From positions 1 through 47,705 of the forward strand of contig JALXAQ010000181.1 of assembly GCA_026991885.1 (NCBI GenBank): a stretch of 47,705 bases of DNA, given 5' to 3'. The DNA is from Thiotrichaceae bacterium. GTDB taxonomy: Bacteria; Pseudomonadota; Gammaproteobacteria; Beggiatoales; Beggiatoaceae. The translations under genes and the position numbers were made by a program. The notes beneath the pieces are model-generated. The model was not told the origin of the DNA, ran no database searches, and saw only the letters and a list, made by a program, of their open reading frames with translations. Below are positions 1-8,980 of this stretch, piece after piece (the stretch's first letter is position 1; the number at the start of each line of letters is the position of its first letter).

Positions 1-1
1 G

Positions 2-991
2 CCACTGACTCTGGAAGAAATTCGGGAATATGGGGTGGCAAACTCAAACAAACATTTAGTTAGCGATGTGGATTCACTTTTGATCGATAAAAAGAGAGAC
101 TTTCATGATTCGATGTGGAAAACAGCCCACTCTGCCCCCCATCGCTTTGCGGCTATTTTAAAAACGCGGTTTTTGGTCATACTGGATGAATTTCAGAATA
201 TTACTCAGTACATTTATCGTGACGAAACCTGCTCAGGCAAACCCGATGAAACCTTGGCGGGGAGTTTTCATTCTTTTTCTGAATCGAAGATAGCACCTAT
301 GTTAGTCACCGGCTCTTATGTCGGCTGGTTGCTCAAAGTGATTCATCAATATTTGGAAGCGGGGCGCCTTAAACCTATGCGCCTATCTCCCTATCTCACA
401 CAAGAGGAAGGCTTGCAAGCCGTTTACAAATACGCCCAAATTTATAAAGAACCGATTACCAATGAAACGGCAGTCCAGATTAATGAATTGTGCCTGAGCG
501 ATCCCTTTTTTATTTCTTGTGTCATTCAAAGTGACTATGAAGACAGAAATCTCACCACCAAAGAGGGCGTGATCAATGCCGTCAATTATGAAATTTCGGA
601 TGAGACAGCAGAAATGTTTTTAAATTGGGGAGAATATATTGAAAAAACGGTGAAACGTGTCAATGATCGACATGCCAAAAATATCTTGCTACACTTGAGT
701 AAACATGCGGATCGCTATTGGACGCCGCAAGAAATCAAGGATAAGTTGCATATTGAGCTTGATGTCAATAAGATTCAAGAAAAATTGCTAATCATGTCAG
801 AAGCGGATGTGATTGATAGAGGGGTTTCTAATATTGATTTCAGAGGCTTACAGGATGGGACTCTTAATTTGATTTTGCGTAATCGCTTTGAGAAAGAAAT
901 CAAAGGCTTCGCGCCCGATTTGAAACAAGACTTTCGTACACAAATTGAGGCTTTGAAAGCCACAGAGCGAGAGATACAAGAGCCAAGATAA
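2..991 (+). CDS. Archaeal-type AAA ATPase, 3' part only
   Basis: The reading frame is open to the left edge, so the gene is cut by the window. The GTG at 35 is an internal Val, not a start. The visible part has a Walker B strand (FLVILDEFQNI), then an arginine/serine-rich sensor region (MLVTGSYVGWLL) and a helical C-terminal half resembling the winged-helix end of the archaeal ATPase (PF01637-like) family; the Walker A lies upstream of the window. Such proteins often carry a C-terminal nuclease-like domain; here the protein ends early, with the last codons CCA AGA TAA lying inside a short palindromic repeat (982-1003). The real C-terminus may have been replaced by the repeat. The cellular role is unknown. 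Confidence 0.7.
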   Translation, partial: PLTLEEIREYGVANSNKHLVSDVDSLLIDKKRDFHDSMWKTAHSAPHRFAAILKTRFLVILDEFQNITQYIYRDETCSGKPDETLAGSFHSFSESKIAPMLVTGSYVGWLLKVIHQYLEAGRLKPMRLSPYLTQEEGLQAVYKYAQIYKEPITNETAVQINELCLSDPFFISCVIQSDYEDRNLTTKEGVINAVNYEISDETAEMFLNWGEYIEKTVKRVNDRHAKNILLHLSKHADRYWTPQEIKDKLHIELDVNKIQEKLLIMSEADVIDRGVSNIDFRGLQDGTLNLILRNRFEKEIKGFAPDLKQDFRTQIEALKATEREIQEPR

Positions 992-1003
992 ATCTTGGAC
1001 TCC
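982..1003 (+). repeat. Short palindrome, GTCCAAGATAAATCTTGGAC type
   Basis: The copy reads GCCAAGATAAATCTTGGAC followed by TCC. It supplies the TAA stop codon of the ATPase gene that ends at 991. It belongs to a family of about 13 copies in the window. Confidence 0.8.
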
Positions 1004-1024
1004 TGATCATCTATGAAGTATTTT

Positions 1025-1050
1025 GGAGTCCAAAGCTTTAGCTTTGGACT
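1025..1050 (-). repeat. Short palindrome, long-stem variant
   Basis: Reads GGA then GTCCAAAGCTTTAGCTTTGGAC, in the opposite orientation to the copy at 982. The stem is one base pair longer and uses a GC pair where others have AT, still fully self-complementary. It lies just upstream of the response regulator at 1075. Confidence 0.8.
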
Positions 1051-1074
1051 TAGCAACAAAGGAATAAAATAAAT

Positions 1075-1956
1075 ATGTCAAACACAGATGATGATGAGCT
1101 GAATTTTGCACCAGAGGATGATGAAGAGTCCCTATCAACAGAGAGCGATACGGCTACTTGGAAAGTGATGATTGTAGATGATGAACCGAGCATTCACGAT
1201 GTCACACAATTGGCTTTATCAGAATTTACTTTCAAAGGCAAAAAACTTAGCTTTATTTCTGCTTATTCTGCTGAAGAAGCGAAATCTTTACTGAAAGCAC
1301 ACCCAGATACCGCGTTAATTTTTTTAGATGTGGTGATGGAAGAAAATGATTCAGGCTTACAGCTAGCTAATTATATTCGTGACACGCTACAAAATCATTT
1401 AGTGCGTATCATTCTTCGCACGGGACAACCTGGTGAGGCGCCTGAAGAAGACGTTATCATGAACTATGATATTAACGACTATAGACTCAAAGTGGAGCTA
1501 ACGCAAGGCCAATTATTGATCGCCATGATAGTCGGCTTAAGAGCCTATTATGATTTAATCAATATTCAAATCAAGAACATAAACTTGAAACAGATTTTAG
1601 AGGCCATGCCAATCGGTGTATGTGTGCAGGATGCGCCTCATGGTCAACCGAGTTATCTCAATCCAAGAGGGCAGCATATTCTCGGTAAGGGGATTGATAA
1701 AGCAGTCACTGTTCAAAATATGGCGCAGGTTTATCAATTCTATGTTGCAGGGACTTCTCAACTCTATCCGTCGAAAAAGTTGCCCTTTGTGTCTGCTTTG
1801 GAAGGTAAAGAGAGCCATGTTGAGGACATAGAAATTCATCAAGGCGAAAAAATTACCCAGATAGAAAGTTGGGGTCAACCTGTTTTTGATGACAAAAAGA
1901 ATGTCACTTGTGGATTAACGGTTTTTCAAGATGTTACGGTACGCCATGAAAGCTGA
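1075..1956 (+). CDS. Response regulator with REC and PAS-like domain
   Basis: The 293-residue protein has an acidic N-terminus, then a receiver domain (about residues 24-150) with the acidic pair in VDDEP, the probable phospho-acceptor D85 in [10 protein letters not shown], the conserved Thr in RTGQPG and the Lys in YRLK. Residues about 165-290 look like a PAS domain ([12 protein letters not shown] ... [17 protein letters not shown]). No DNA-binding output domain is visible, so it probably acts by protein contact or phosphotransfer. The 3' end overlaps the next gene by 26 nt, so the two are one transcription unit. Its receiver is close to the N-terminal receiver of the downstream kinase. An AAGGA sequence lies 10-15 nt before the start. 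Confidence 0.85.
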   Translation: MSNTDDDELNFAPEDDEESLSTESDTATWKVMIVDDEPSIHDVTQLALSEFTFKGKKLSFISAYSAEEAKSLLKAHPDTALIFLDVVMEENDSGLQLANYIRDTLQNHLVRIILRTGQPGEAPEEDVIMNYDINDYRLKVELTQGQLLIAMIVGLRAYYDLINIQIKNINLKQILEAMPIGVCVQDAPHGQPSYLNPRGQHILGKGIDKAVTVQNMAQVYQFYVAGTSQLYPSKKLPFVSALEGKESHVEDIEIHQGEKITQIESWGQPVFDDKKNVTCGLTVFQDVTVRHES

Positions 1957-4318
1957 TCTTAAAAATACCCCTATGTTAATTAATGACGATGATGAACTCA
2001 TATTCGCTGAGGAGACAGCCTCCAGCTTTCCTGAAAAAATTTATCCGACTTGGATCGTTCTGATCATCGACGATGATCCTGAAATTCACAATGCGATACA
2101 ATTTGGTTTAAGTGACTTTTTCTTTGAGGAAAAAGGACTGACCTTAATTTCCGCCTACTCAGCAGAAGAAGCCAAGTCCATTTTAAAGGCACAGCCTGAC
2201 ACGGCACTGATTTTTTTAGATGTGGTGATGGAGGAAGATGATTCAGGCTTAAAACTCGTTCACTATATTCGTGAAACCTTGAAAAATAAACTTGTGCGTA
2301 TCATTCTCCACACGGGGCAACCTGGCGCGGCTCCTGAAGAATCCGTTATCGTGGATTATGATATTAACGATTATAGGTTCAAGGCTGAAATGACACAGCG
2401 CAAATTGTTTGTCACAATGACGGCTGGGTTAAGAGCCTACCGTGATTTTGCCGAGCGTCAACAAGCCGAAAAGGAGTTGCAAAAACATCGTGATCACTTA
2501 GAAAAATTAGTGGCGGAGCGGACTAAGAGTGCTGAAGACGCTAAACGTGAAGCGGAAAGTGCTAACCAGGCTAAAAGTCTATTTCTCGCTAACATGAGTC
2601 ATGAAATTCGTACCCCTATGAATGCCATCAAAGGTTTGACTCAACTGGCTTTAAAAACTAATTTAACCGTCCAACAACAAGATTATCTTATCAAAATAGA
2701 CTCTTCTTCTCAAGCTTTGCTTGAAATTATCAATGACATTCTCGACTTTTCCAAAATAGAAGCCGGACAATTAAAAATGGAATCCATCAACTTTTCTTTG
2801 AATGAAGCGTTAGAACAATTGTTCAATATGCTAGGCATGAGGATTGAAGAAAAAGGGCTTAAATTACTTTTAGACATTGATGAAACCGTACCCCGTTCTT
2901 TGGTGGGAGACCCTTTAAGGTTAAAGCAAATTTTCATTAATCTCATCAGCAATGCCATTAAATTCACCACAAAGGGCAGCATTCAGATTAAAATAGAATT
3001 AATTGAACAGAAGGCGGAGCAAGTCAATCTGCGTTTTTCTATTACAGATACTGGCATTGGTATTTCAGCAAAAGCCATACCCCATCTGTTCGATACGTTT
3101 ACCCAAGCCGATGATTCTACCACCCGCGAATTCGGTGGCACGGGACTCGGATTGGCTATTTGCAAACGCTTGACGAAGATGATGGATGGGGATATTTGGG
3201 TTGAAAGCCAAGTGAACAAGGGGAGTCGCTTTATTTTTACAGCTATGTTTGGTGTTGGACAGACTGAAAAAAACGTTCTGCCTGCAAAAAAGCCCATCCA
3301 GACAAAGCAGCTCCAAGGCGCACGCATTCTATTAGTCGAAGACAATCTCATTAATCAACAAATTGCACGGGAGATAATGGAAAATATCGGTTTAGTTCTG
3401 GATATTGCCAACAATGGCGAAGAAGCTGTGGCGGTAGTAAACACTGTTCAATTTGAAGCGGTACTGATGGACATACAAATGCCAATAATGGATGGCTATG
3501 AAGCCACCCGTTTAATCAGAGAAAAGCAGAGTGAATTGCCTATTATCGCCATGACTGCCCATGCCATGAGCGGCGATAAGGAAAAATGCCTTGCAGTGGG
3601 CATGAATGACTATATTACTAAACCTATTGATGAGACTGTCTTATGGCACACATTAGGAAAATGGATAGCACCGCGCGAACAGATACCAATGACATTTAAA
3701 CCTCAGAAGGTAGAGGAATTATTGCCTGACGAATTGCCGGGTATTGATATAGCAGCTGGTTTAAAAAGACTGCTTGGCAATAGTGAGCTCTACCATAAAT
3801 TGCTACGACATTTTTATAGAGACTACCAAGATGTGAGCAAAAAAATAAACGAGGCGCTGCAAAAGGGTGATTTTAAAACGGCACGATATTTAGTCCATAC
3901 GATTAAGGGTACTGCTGGTAATCTGAGTATTGACAATTTACATCAAGCCTCACAAGCCTTAGAAATAGGACTGAAGGCGGGGGATGAAATTGAGGCGACT
4001 TTATTTAAAGAATTTGAAGAAGTCATGGCAACGGTGATGAAAACGCTTGCTTCCTTGAATGATGGTTCCGAAGAAGATTGTTGTTGCGAAAAAACGGATT
4101 ATGCGCTACTGATGCCCCTTTTGGAAAAATGGAAAATTTTTATAAATGATTACGATTATCGCGCCTTAGATATGTTGCAAAAAATAAAACGCCATTTAAA
4201 TAAGGATTTACAAGCCTTTTATCAAGAATTAGAAAAACAGCTTGAAGAGTTTGAATTTGATGAAGCGAGCAAGACGCTTGCAGAAATGATTAAAACTATT
4301 GAGGCAACTCGAAAATAA
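1931..4318 (+). CDS. Hybrid sensor histidine kinase (REC-HisKA-HATPase-REC-HPt)
   Basis: A 795-residue cytoplasmic hybrid kinase. Domains in order: receiver (about 40-165, phospho-acceptor D97 in [10 protein letters not shown]), coiled coil (175-215), HisKA with H224 in [10 protein letters not shown], HATPase_c with G boxes ([16 protein letters not shown]), second receiver with D514 in AVLMDIQMP, and HPt with H656 in [10 protein letters not shown]. No membrane segment or periplasmic sensor domain is present; input is likely through the N-terminal receiver. It overlaps the upstream regulator by 26 nt, and the alternative ATG at 1946 would shorten the overlap. The whole phosphorelay His-Asp-His is in one chain, so a separate output regulator elsewhere is expected. 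Confidence 0.92.
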   Translation: MLRYAMKADLKNTPMLINDDDELIFAEETASSFPEKIYPTWIVLIIDDDPEIHNAIQFGLSDFFFEEKGLTLISAYSAEEAKSILKAQPDTALIFLDVVMEEDDSGLKLVHYIRETLKNKLVRIILHTGQPGAAPEESVIVDYDINDYRFKAEMTQRKLFVTMTAGLRAYRDFAERQQAEKELQKHRDHLEKLVAERTKSAEDAKREAESANQAKSLFLANMSHEIRTPMNAIKGLTQLALKTNLTVQQQDYLIKIDSSSQALLEIINDILDFSKIEAGQLKMESINFSLNEALEQLFNMLGMRIEEKGLKLLLDIDETVPRSLVGDPLRLKQIFINLISNAIKFTTKGSIQIKIELIEQKAEQVNLRFSITDTGIGISAKAIPHLFDTFTQADDSTTREFGGTGLGLAICKRLTKMMDGDIWVESQVNKGSRFIFTAMFGVGQTEKNVLPAKKPIQTKQLQGARILLVEDNLINQQIAREIMENIGLVLDIANNGEEAVAVVNTVQFEAVLMDIQMPIMDGYEATRLIREKQSELPIIAMTAHAMSGDKEKCLAVGMNDYITKPIDETVLWHTLGKWIAPREQIPMTFKPQKVEELLPDELPGIDIAAGLKRLLGNSELYHKLLRHFYRDYQDVSKKINEALQKGDFKTARYLVHTIKGTAGNLSIDNLHQASQALEIGLKAGDEIEATLFKEFEEVMATVMKTLASLNDGSEEDCCCEKTDYALLMPLLEKWKIFINDYDYRALDMLQKIKRHLNKDLQAFYQELEKQLEEFEFDEASKTLAEMIKTIEATRK

Positions 4319-4320
4319 TA

Positions 4321-4494
4321 ATAGTCTTGTCCGTCAATAAAAAATAAAATCATCAAAACCAGACCTGGCAGGTTGAAAAGAAAACCTGCCAGGTCAAAGT
4401 CACAAGTGAGCTCGGGTTTTGATGGGTTTGACCTGGCAGGTTTGGGTTTAACCTGCCAGGTCTGGTTTTGATTTTGATTTCACGGACAAGTCTA
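4321..4494 (+). repeat. MITE-like element with AACCTGCCAGGTC arms
   Basis: About 174 bp. The ends are inverted repeats (AGTCTTGTCCGT at left, ACGGACAAGTCTA at right). Inside are four copies of the 13-mer AACCTGCCAGGTC in alternating orientation, able to fold into two nested hairpins, with AAAATCAAAACCAGACC-like flanks. There is no coding capacity. It lies between the 3' ends of the kinase and epmB. Other copies are at 11386, 16841 and 47550; the last is very similar outside its centre. Confidence 0.85.
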
Positions 4495-4501
4495 ATATAC
4501 A

Positions 4502-4530
4502 GGGCAACCATAAAGGATTGCCCCTACAAA
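4502..4530 (+). repeat. GGGCAACC/GGATTGCCCC hairpin repeat
   Basis: Reads GGGCAACCATAAAGGATTG then CCCCTACAA. The two halves are partly inverted (GGGCAA..TTGCCC). The same unit recurs at 26937-27015, 27395-27475 and 47466-47515. Confidence 0.65.
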
Positions 4531-4539
4531 GACGGCGAT

Positions 4540-5511
4540 TTATCTCGGTTGTTTATAAGCCATCCCCCCCACCTCACGTACCATTTTAGGGACCAGATAC
4601 CCAGGCAGTGCTATCCGCAATTGTTCTAATAGTTGGATGCTTGTTTCCGTTGGCACTTCAAAATGGGCTGCCCCTTGCACACGATCTAATATATGTAAAT
4701 AATAAGGCAAAACGCGACTCTTGAATAAGGCTTCACTCAAGGCAATTAATGCGGTAGCGTTGTCATTAACCCCACGCAGTAACACGGATTGATTTAAAAC
4801 GGTAATACCCACATCAACTAAACTTTGTAAGGCTTTGTTGACTTTTTCATCAATTTCATTGGGATGATTGGCATGTACCACCATGATGGGTTGCAAACGT
4901 GTCTCCGTCAACCAGGCCAAAAGTTCATCATTAATCCGTTCTGGTAATATAATAGGCAAACGGGTGTGCAAGCGTAAACGTTGGACATGTGAAATGCTGG
5001 CGAGATTGTGCGCTAATTCTGCTAAACGCTGATCTGTCAAAGTCAACGGATCGCCACCGCTTAAAATGACTTCGCTGATAGAAGAGTCGGCGCGAATGCT
5101 ATCAAGCACCGCTGATGGGTTATAGGCTGAGTAATGATAGTGTTGGCGAAAACAGTAGCGGCAATGAATGGCACAAGCCCCTGTTGTGATTAATAAAACT
5201 CGCCCTTGGTATTTTTGCAATAAGCCAGGGACTTTTTCAGCGGCAACATCGCTAACTGGGTCAATACTAAATCCTTGTATTTGTTTATTTTCTACCTCTA
5301 ATGGTAAGACTTGTCGCAATAATGGATCATCTGGATCACCTTGACGCATACGCGCCACATAGCCTCTTGGCACCCGAAGGCTAAAGCTTTGTTTAGCTGC
5401 AAGGCGGTGCGCTAAGGCACTGTCAGATAATTTCAATAATGTCAATAAGTACAATGGATTATGAATGGATTGGCGTAATTCGCGCTGCCAATCTAAGTTT
5501 TCGGTTATCAT
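4540..5511 (-). CDS. epmB: EF-P (R)-beta-lysylation protein EpmB
   Basis: A 323-residue radical SAM lysine 2,3-aminomutase-like enzyme that converts (S)-alpha-lysine to (R)-beta-lysine for attachment to elongation factor P. The radical SAM cluster motif is C113-A-I-H-C117-R-Y-C120, followed by FRQHYHY and the SAM-binding ILSGGDPL stretch. The start is the ATG at 5511 (MITENLDWQ), which matches the usual EpmB N-terminus; a longer frame to 5634 would run inside efp and is not credible. It is divergent from efp, as in other gammaproteobacteria, with only 15 nt between the two start codons. The third partner, EpmA, is not in the window. Confidence 0.95.
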   Translation of the reverse strand: MITENLDWQRELRQSIHNPLYLLTLLKLSDSALAHRLAAKQSFSLRVPRGYVARMRQGDPDDPLLRQVLPLEVENKQIQGFSIDPVSDVAAEKVPGLLQKYQGRVLLITTGACAIHCRYCFRQHYHYSAYNPSAVLDSIRADSSISEVILSGGDPLTLTDQRLAELAHNLASISHVQRLRLHTRLPIILPERINDELLAWLTETRLQPIMVVHANHPNEIDEKVNKALQSLVDVGITVLNQSVLLRGVNDNATALIALSEALFKSRVLPYYLHILDRVQGAAHFEVPTETSIQLLEQLRIALPGYLVPKMVREVGGMAYKQPR

Positions 5512-5526
5512 AAAATAGGAGTTAAA

Positions 5527-6096
5527 ATGGCGAATATTAGTACCAATGAATTTAAATCGGGCCTTAAATTGATGCTCGATGCTGATCCTTGTACGATTGT
5601 AGAAAATGAATTTGTCAAACCGGGTAAAGGTCAAGCCTTCAATCGGGTTAAATTTCGTAATCTCAAAACGGGACGGATGATAGAACGAACATTTAAGTCC
5701 GGGGAGACGCTGGAAAGTGCGGATGTCATGGAAATAGACATGGAGTATTTATATAAGGATGGTGATTTTTACCACTTTATGGAACCTGAGACTTATGAAC
5801 AATATGCGGCCAATCTGGATATCGTTGGTGATGCGGCGAAATGGCTAAAAGGTCAGGAAAAATGTGTCGTGACGCTGTGGAATAATGATCCGCTTGGCGT
5901 TCTGCCGCCTAATTCTGTGGTGCTTGAAATCACTGAGACTGACCCTGGCTTACGTGGGGATACCTCTAGCGGTGGTACTAAAGCAGCGACTTTGGAAACT
6001 GGCGCGGTAGTACGAGTGCCGTTGTTTGTCAATATTGGTGATTTAATCAAGGTTGATACTCGCACGGGGGAATATTTGTCACGCGCTAAAGAATAG
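5527..6096 (+). CDS. efp: Elongation factor P
   Basis: A 189-residue protein of normal length, which relieves ribosome stalling at polyproline. The modification loop reads KPGKGQAF with K34 as the site of beta-lysylation by EpmA/EpmB, consistent with the adjacent epmB. The KOW-like N-domain and the two OB domains (ending [23 protein letters not shown]) are complete. The start has AGGAG six nt upstream. It is convergent with the methyltransferase gene at 6140, with a short palindrome between. Confidence 0.98.
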   Translation: MANISTNEFKSGLKLMLDADPCTIVENEFVKPGKGQAFNRVKFRNLKTGRMIERTFKSGETLESADVMEIDMEYLYKDGDFYHFMEPETYEQYAANLDIVGDAAKWLKGQEKCVVTLWNNDPLGVLPPNSVVLEITETDPGLRGDTSSGGTKAATLETGAVVRVPLFVNIGDLIKVDTRTGEYLSRAKE

Positions 6097-6108
6097 ATTT
6101 TGCTAAAA

Positions 6109-6131
6109 GTCCAAGATAAATCTTGGACTCC
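6109..6131 (+). repeat. Short palindrome, canonical copy
   Basis: A perfect GTCCAAGATAAATCTTGGAC followed by TCC, between the convergent 3' ends of efp and the methyltransferase. It could act as a weak bidirectional RNA hairpin. Confidence 0.85.
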
Positions 6132-6139
6132 TATTTAAA

Positions 6140-6835
6140 TTATTTGTCAGACTGATAGACATCAACCCTCGCCGGGGGGATGTTTTTCCAGACAAATTTG
6201 TGAGCGACGCGCTTAAAGTGATGTGGCAAGAATATCCTTCGTCCACTGAGATCATAAGTAAATTGGATCATTAAACCATTTTTAGGTAGTACTTTATCAA
6301 TCTGTTTGATAATCTCATGTCCAATAACGGGGGGTATAGAACGAAAGGGTAAACCAGAGACGATGGTGCTCACTCGTTGAGAATCATTGCCAAGCAAATC
6401 GCATAAATGTAGGGCATCTCCTTTGAGCACTCGTATTTGGGGACAACGTTGACGTATATAATCTGCAAGGGTCGCTGCTTGCTCTATCGACACTAAACGC
6501 TCAGGGGGAATACCATGTTGCAGCAAAGCCTCTGTCACGATACCAGTGCCGCCTCCCAGTTCGACAACAAGTCCCGATTCGGTGAGTGGTACAAAACTGG
6601 CTATCGTTCGTGCCAGTTGTGGCGTACTTGACCAACCGGTACCCATTGCCCGAGGATTACGCAATGTCTCGCGAGCAAATAACAACCAGGCGGGTGGCTG
6701 GGTTTTTTTGCTAATTTGATGGTCACTCAAAACTCCTTCTCTCACTGAAGATACAAATACTCGGTTGGCATCACGTACTCTGGCAAAAGATTGATTAAGA
6801 AATTCTATTGTTTTCAAATAATTTTTTTGAATCAC
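6140..6835 (-). CDS. PmtA-like phospholipid N-methyltransferase family protein
   Basis: A 231-residue class I SAM methyltransferase. The SAM-binding motif I is VVELGGGTGIVTEALL, the acidic residue of motif II is in LVSIEQA, and VLKGDAL is the motif III region. The conserved N-terminal block (PRAMGTGWSSTPQLAR), the VSGLPFRSIP stretch and the C-terminal NIPPARV match COG3963 proteins, which methylate phosphatidylethanolamine. Some relatives are related to rRNA adenine dimethylases, so the substrate is not certain. AGGA lies five nt or so before the ATG. The next gene on the same strand upstream is mtaD-side, so it is probably transcribed alone or from the OsmC side. Confidence 0.75.
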   Translation of the reverse strand: MIQKNYLKTIEFLNQSFARVRDANRVFVSSVREGVLSDHQISKKTQPPAWLLFARETLRNPRAMGTGWSSTPQLARTIASFVPLTESGLVVELGGGTGIVTEALLQHGIPPERLVSIEQAATLADYIRQRCPQIRVLKGDALHLCDLLGNDSQRVSTIVSGLPFRSIPPVIGHEIIKQIDKVLPKNGLMIQFTYDLSGRRIFLPHHFKRVAHKFVWKNIPPARVDVYQSDK

Positions 6836-6858
6836 TCATTAAGTTCCTATAAAAAAGA

Positions 6859-6889
6859 ATCCAAAATAACAAAATAAATTTTGGACTCC
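6859..6889 (+). repeat. Short palindrome, imperfect A/T-rich variant
   Basis: Reads TCCAAAATAACAAAATAAAT then TTTGGACTCC. The stem is TCCAAAAT with ATTTTGGA and the loop is expanded. It lies between the OsmC-like gene stop and the methyltransferase start. Confidence 0.65.
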
Positions 6890-6896
6890 CAAAAAA

Positions 6897-7301
6897 TTAA
6901 GAGTCTTCCACAACTCTTGTTGTCACATCAATCTGTGGCGGATTTATTAAAACTTTTTTTACTGTGCATTCATTACTGGCACGAATCAAGGCAGGTGCAT
7001 ATTTCTCTGGAAAGGAGGAGGGCAATTCAATTTCAAGGTGTATATTATCAAGCCGCTTTTGTTCTTTATTCCAATGATGAGATTGGCGCAATTGAATCCC
7101 CTCAGTAGAAATATTTCGTGTCTGACAAAAACGTAGTACAAAAAAACCAGCGCAAGTCGCTAGGCTACTGAGAAAGTAATCAAATGGCTCAGGAGAACTC
7201 TCATCCCCTCCCGCCCGTTTAGTTTGGTCAGTGTAAACTGTAAAATCATTAAAATGGGCGTTGACTTTCATGCCACCACCAAATGTTACAATCATTTCCA
7301 T
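6897..7301 (-). CDS. OsmC/YhfA-like thiol peroxidase family protein
   Basis: About 134 residues, the usual length of OsmC-like proteins. Motifs: FDYFLSSLATCAGFFVLRFCQTRNIS, with the two cysteines expected of a peroxidase pair, and a C-terminal ACTVKKVL-type stretch (NECTVKKVLINPP). The family reduces organic hydroperoxides; the YhfA subgroup function is less clear. Start choice: AAGGA sits seven nt before the ATG at 7301 and about one nt before the ATG at 7307, so 7301 is favoured; a frame to 7364 lacks a ribosome site. Confidence 0.85.
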   Translation of the reverse strand: MEMIVTFGGGMKVNAHFNDFTVYTDQTKRAGGDESSPEPFDYFLSSLATCAGFFVLRFCQTRNISTEGIQLRQSHHWNKEQKRLDNIHLEIELPSSFPEKYAPALIRASNECTVKKVLINPPQIDVTTRVVEDS

Positions 7302-7603
7302 CGGCATTTCCTTATGAAATATACAACAAAAAATTTGCATTATAACATAAGTACGGCTTGTCAAAACCCCGCTATACTTTGCGTTACTTTTTCATTTTAA
7401 CATTAATTAAGACTCAGGCATCTAGCTGCTAGTCCCTTCTGTTGAAAATGAAATTTAACTATTTGATATAAATTTATTTTTTTATGAAAACTTCACAAAG
7501 TACAGCCGAGTTTTTGATATACTTTTATTTTATGCTATAGGTGTATCCCCTGCTATAGTAGTTGATAACTGATAACTGATAACTCAAACCGTCTTTAACT
7601 TTA
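7302..7603. other. Intergenic region between divergent osmC-like gene and mtaD
   Basis: About 300 nt with no gene, AT-rich. It must hold the promoters for both flanking genes. Just before mtaD (7560-7583) is a tandem of the unit ATAACTGATA, also found as TTATCAGTTATCA in front of the DUF3108 gene (16084-16103). TTGATA at 7514 with TATAGG 16 nt later is a possible but weak sigma-70 site. Confidence 0.4.
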
Positions 7604-8926
7604 ATGCAACATCTTGACATTCTTATTTATGCGGGTTGGATTATTCCTGTAGAACCCGAAAACACTGTATATGAACAACATGCCCTCGCTATACAGGATG
7701 GAAAAATCGTCGCCATCTTACCAAGCAGTGAGGCGGTCAAACGTTTTTCTGCACGTATTACCCATCGTCTGACAACGCATCTTTTAATACCGGGTTTGAT
7801 TAATGCACATACCCATGCGGCGATGTCTTTATTGCGTGGCATTGCTGATGATATGCCCTTAGATAAGTGGCTAAATGATCATATTTGGCCTGCTGAGCGG
7901 GCTCATGTCAATCAAGAGTTTGTCGCTGATGGTAGCCAGTTGGCGATTGCTGAAATGCTACGTGGCGGGGTAACATGTTTTAATGATATGTACTATTTCC
8001 CCGATGTGGTGGGGGAAGTGGCGGCTGAGATTGGCATACGTGCCACATTGGGATTGATTCTCATTGATTTTCCGACTGCCTGGGCCCAAAATGCTGAGGA
8101 ATATTTGAATAAAGGTCGAAAAGTCTATGAAACTTTTCAAGATCACCCACTGATTAAAACCGCTTTGGCACCCCATGCTCCTTATTCTGTCTCAGATGAG
8201 CCGCTCAAATCGGCTCAGGCGATGGCAGAGGAACTTGATATACCCATTCATATCCATCTTCATGAGACTGCGGGAGAAATTGAGAAATCGCGTGAACAGT
8301 TTGGTGAGCGGCCTTTAATTCGTTTAAAAAATTTAGGCTTATTGTCATCGCGTCTGATGGGTGTACATTTAACACATTTAAAACCGGAGGACTTTAAGCT
8401 TTTAGCTAATCATGGCGTGCATGTCATTCATTGCCCTGAGTCGAATCTCAAACTGGCGAGTGGTGTGTGCCCGGTACCTAAATTGCTCAAGGCGGGTGTC
8501 AATGTAGCATTAGGGACTGATGGTCCTGCCAGCAATGATGATTTAGATATGTTGGGAGAAATGCGTACTGCGGCACTGTTAGCCAAGGGCTTGAATGGAG
8601 GAGATGCTAGCGCAGTTCCTGCCGCACAGGCTCTTCGCATGGCCACTTTAAACGGTGCTAAAGCTTTGGGTATTGATCATATTACTGGCTCCTTTGTGCC
8701 TGGCAAATCTGCCGATATTGTTGCCATTGATATGCTTGATATTGAAACGCAACCTATTTATAACCCTTTATCTCAACTGGTGTATGCGATTGGGCGGGAT
8801 AAGGTGACTGATGTTTGGGTTGCTGGTAAACATTTATTGAAATCACGTACTCTGACGACTATTGATATACACGAGCTTAAAGCTAAAACGTATTTATGGC
8901 GGGATAAAATCATTGAATTTTTGTAA
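7604..8926 (+). CDS. mtaD: 5-methylthioadenosine/S-adenosylhomocysteine deaminase
   Basis: A 440-residue amidohydrolase of the TRZ/ATZ family. Zinc ligands are visible: HTHAAMSLLRG (HxH), HIHLHET (His) and LGTDGPASND (Asp). The substrate-region sequence LDKWLNDHIWPAE is typical of MtaD. It deaminates methylthioadenosine and SAH to inosine derivatives in methionine salvage. Full length with a proper C-terminus (VWVAGKHLL). An AT-rich hairpin follows directly. Amidohydrolase substrate assignment by sequence alone is not absolute, but this subgroup is consistent. Confidence 0.9.
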   Translation: MQHLDILIYAGWIIPVEPENTVYEQHALAIQDGKIVAILPSSEAVKRFSARITHRLTTHLLIPGLINAHTHAAMSLLRGIADDMPLDKWLNDHIWPAERAHVNQEFVADGSQLAIAEMLRGGVTCFNDMYYFPDVVGEVAAEIGIRATLGLILIDFPTAWAQNAEEYLNKGRKVYETFQDHPLIKTALAPHAPYSVSDEPLKSAQAMAEELDIPIHIHLHETAGEIEKSREQFGERPLIRLKNLGLLSSRLMGVHLTHLKPEDFKLLANHGVHVIHCPESNLKLASGVCPVPKLLKAGVNVALGTDGPASNDDLDMLGEMRTAALLAKGLNGGDASAVPAAQALRMATLNGAKALGIDHITGSFVPGKSADIVAIDMLDIETQPIYNPLSQLVYAIGRDKVTDVWVAGKHLLKSRTLTTIDIHELKAKTYLWRDKIIEFL

Positions 8927-8931
8927 CTTCA

Positions 8932-8967
8932 AAAAATCCTATTTTTTTTTTTATAAATAGGATTTTT
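8932..8967 (+). terminator. Rho-independent-like terminator after mtaD
   Basis: Arms AAAAATCCTATTT and AAATAGGATTTTT flank a short T-rich loop. It separates mtaD from the DprE1-like gene on the same strand. A similar TCCTATTT/AAATAGGA hairpin is at 20826-20858. Confidence 0.7.
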
Positions 8968-8980
8968 CATATCTTTATAT

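Noticed and set aside
1597..1878. Open frame on the minus strand inside the response regulator
   Set aside because: Shadow of the coding frame, no ribosome site and no recognisable motif.
5512..5634. Longer N-terminus for epmB
   Set aside because: It would overlap efp over 100 nt and the extra residues do not look like EpmB.
7558..7585. TGATAACTGATAACTGATAAC direct repeats as iterons or an origin
   Set aside because: Only about three units, no DnaA boxes or rep gene nearby; the same unit before the DUF3108 gene suggests a dispersed simple repeat.
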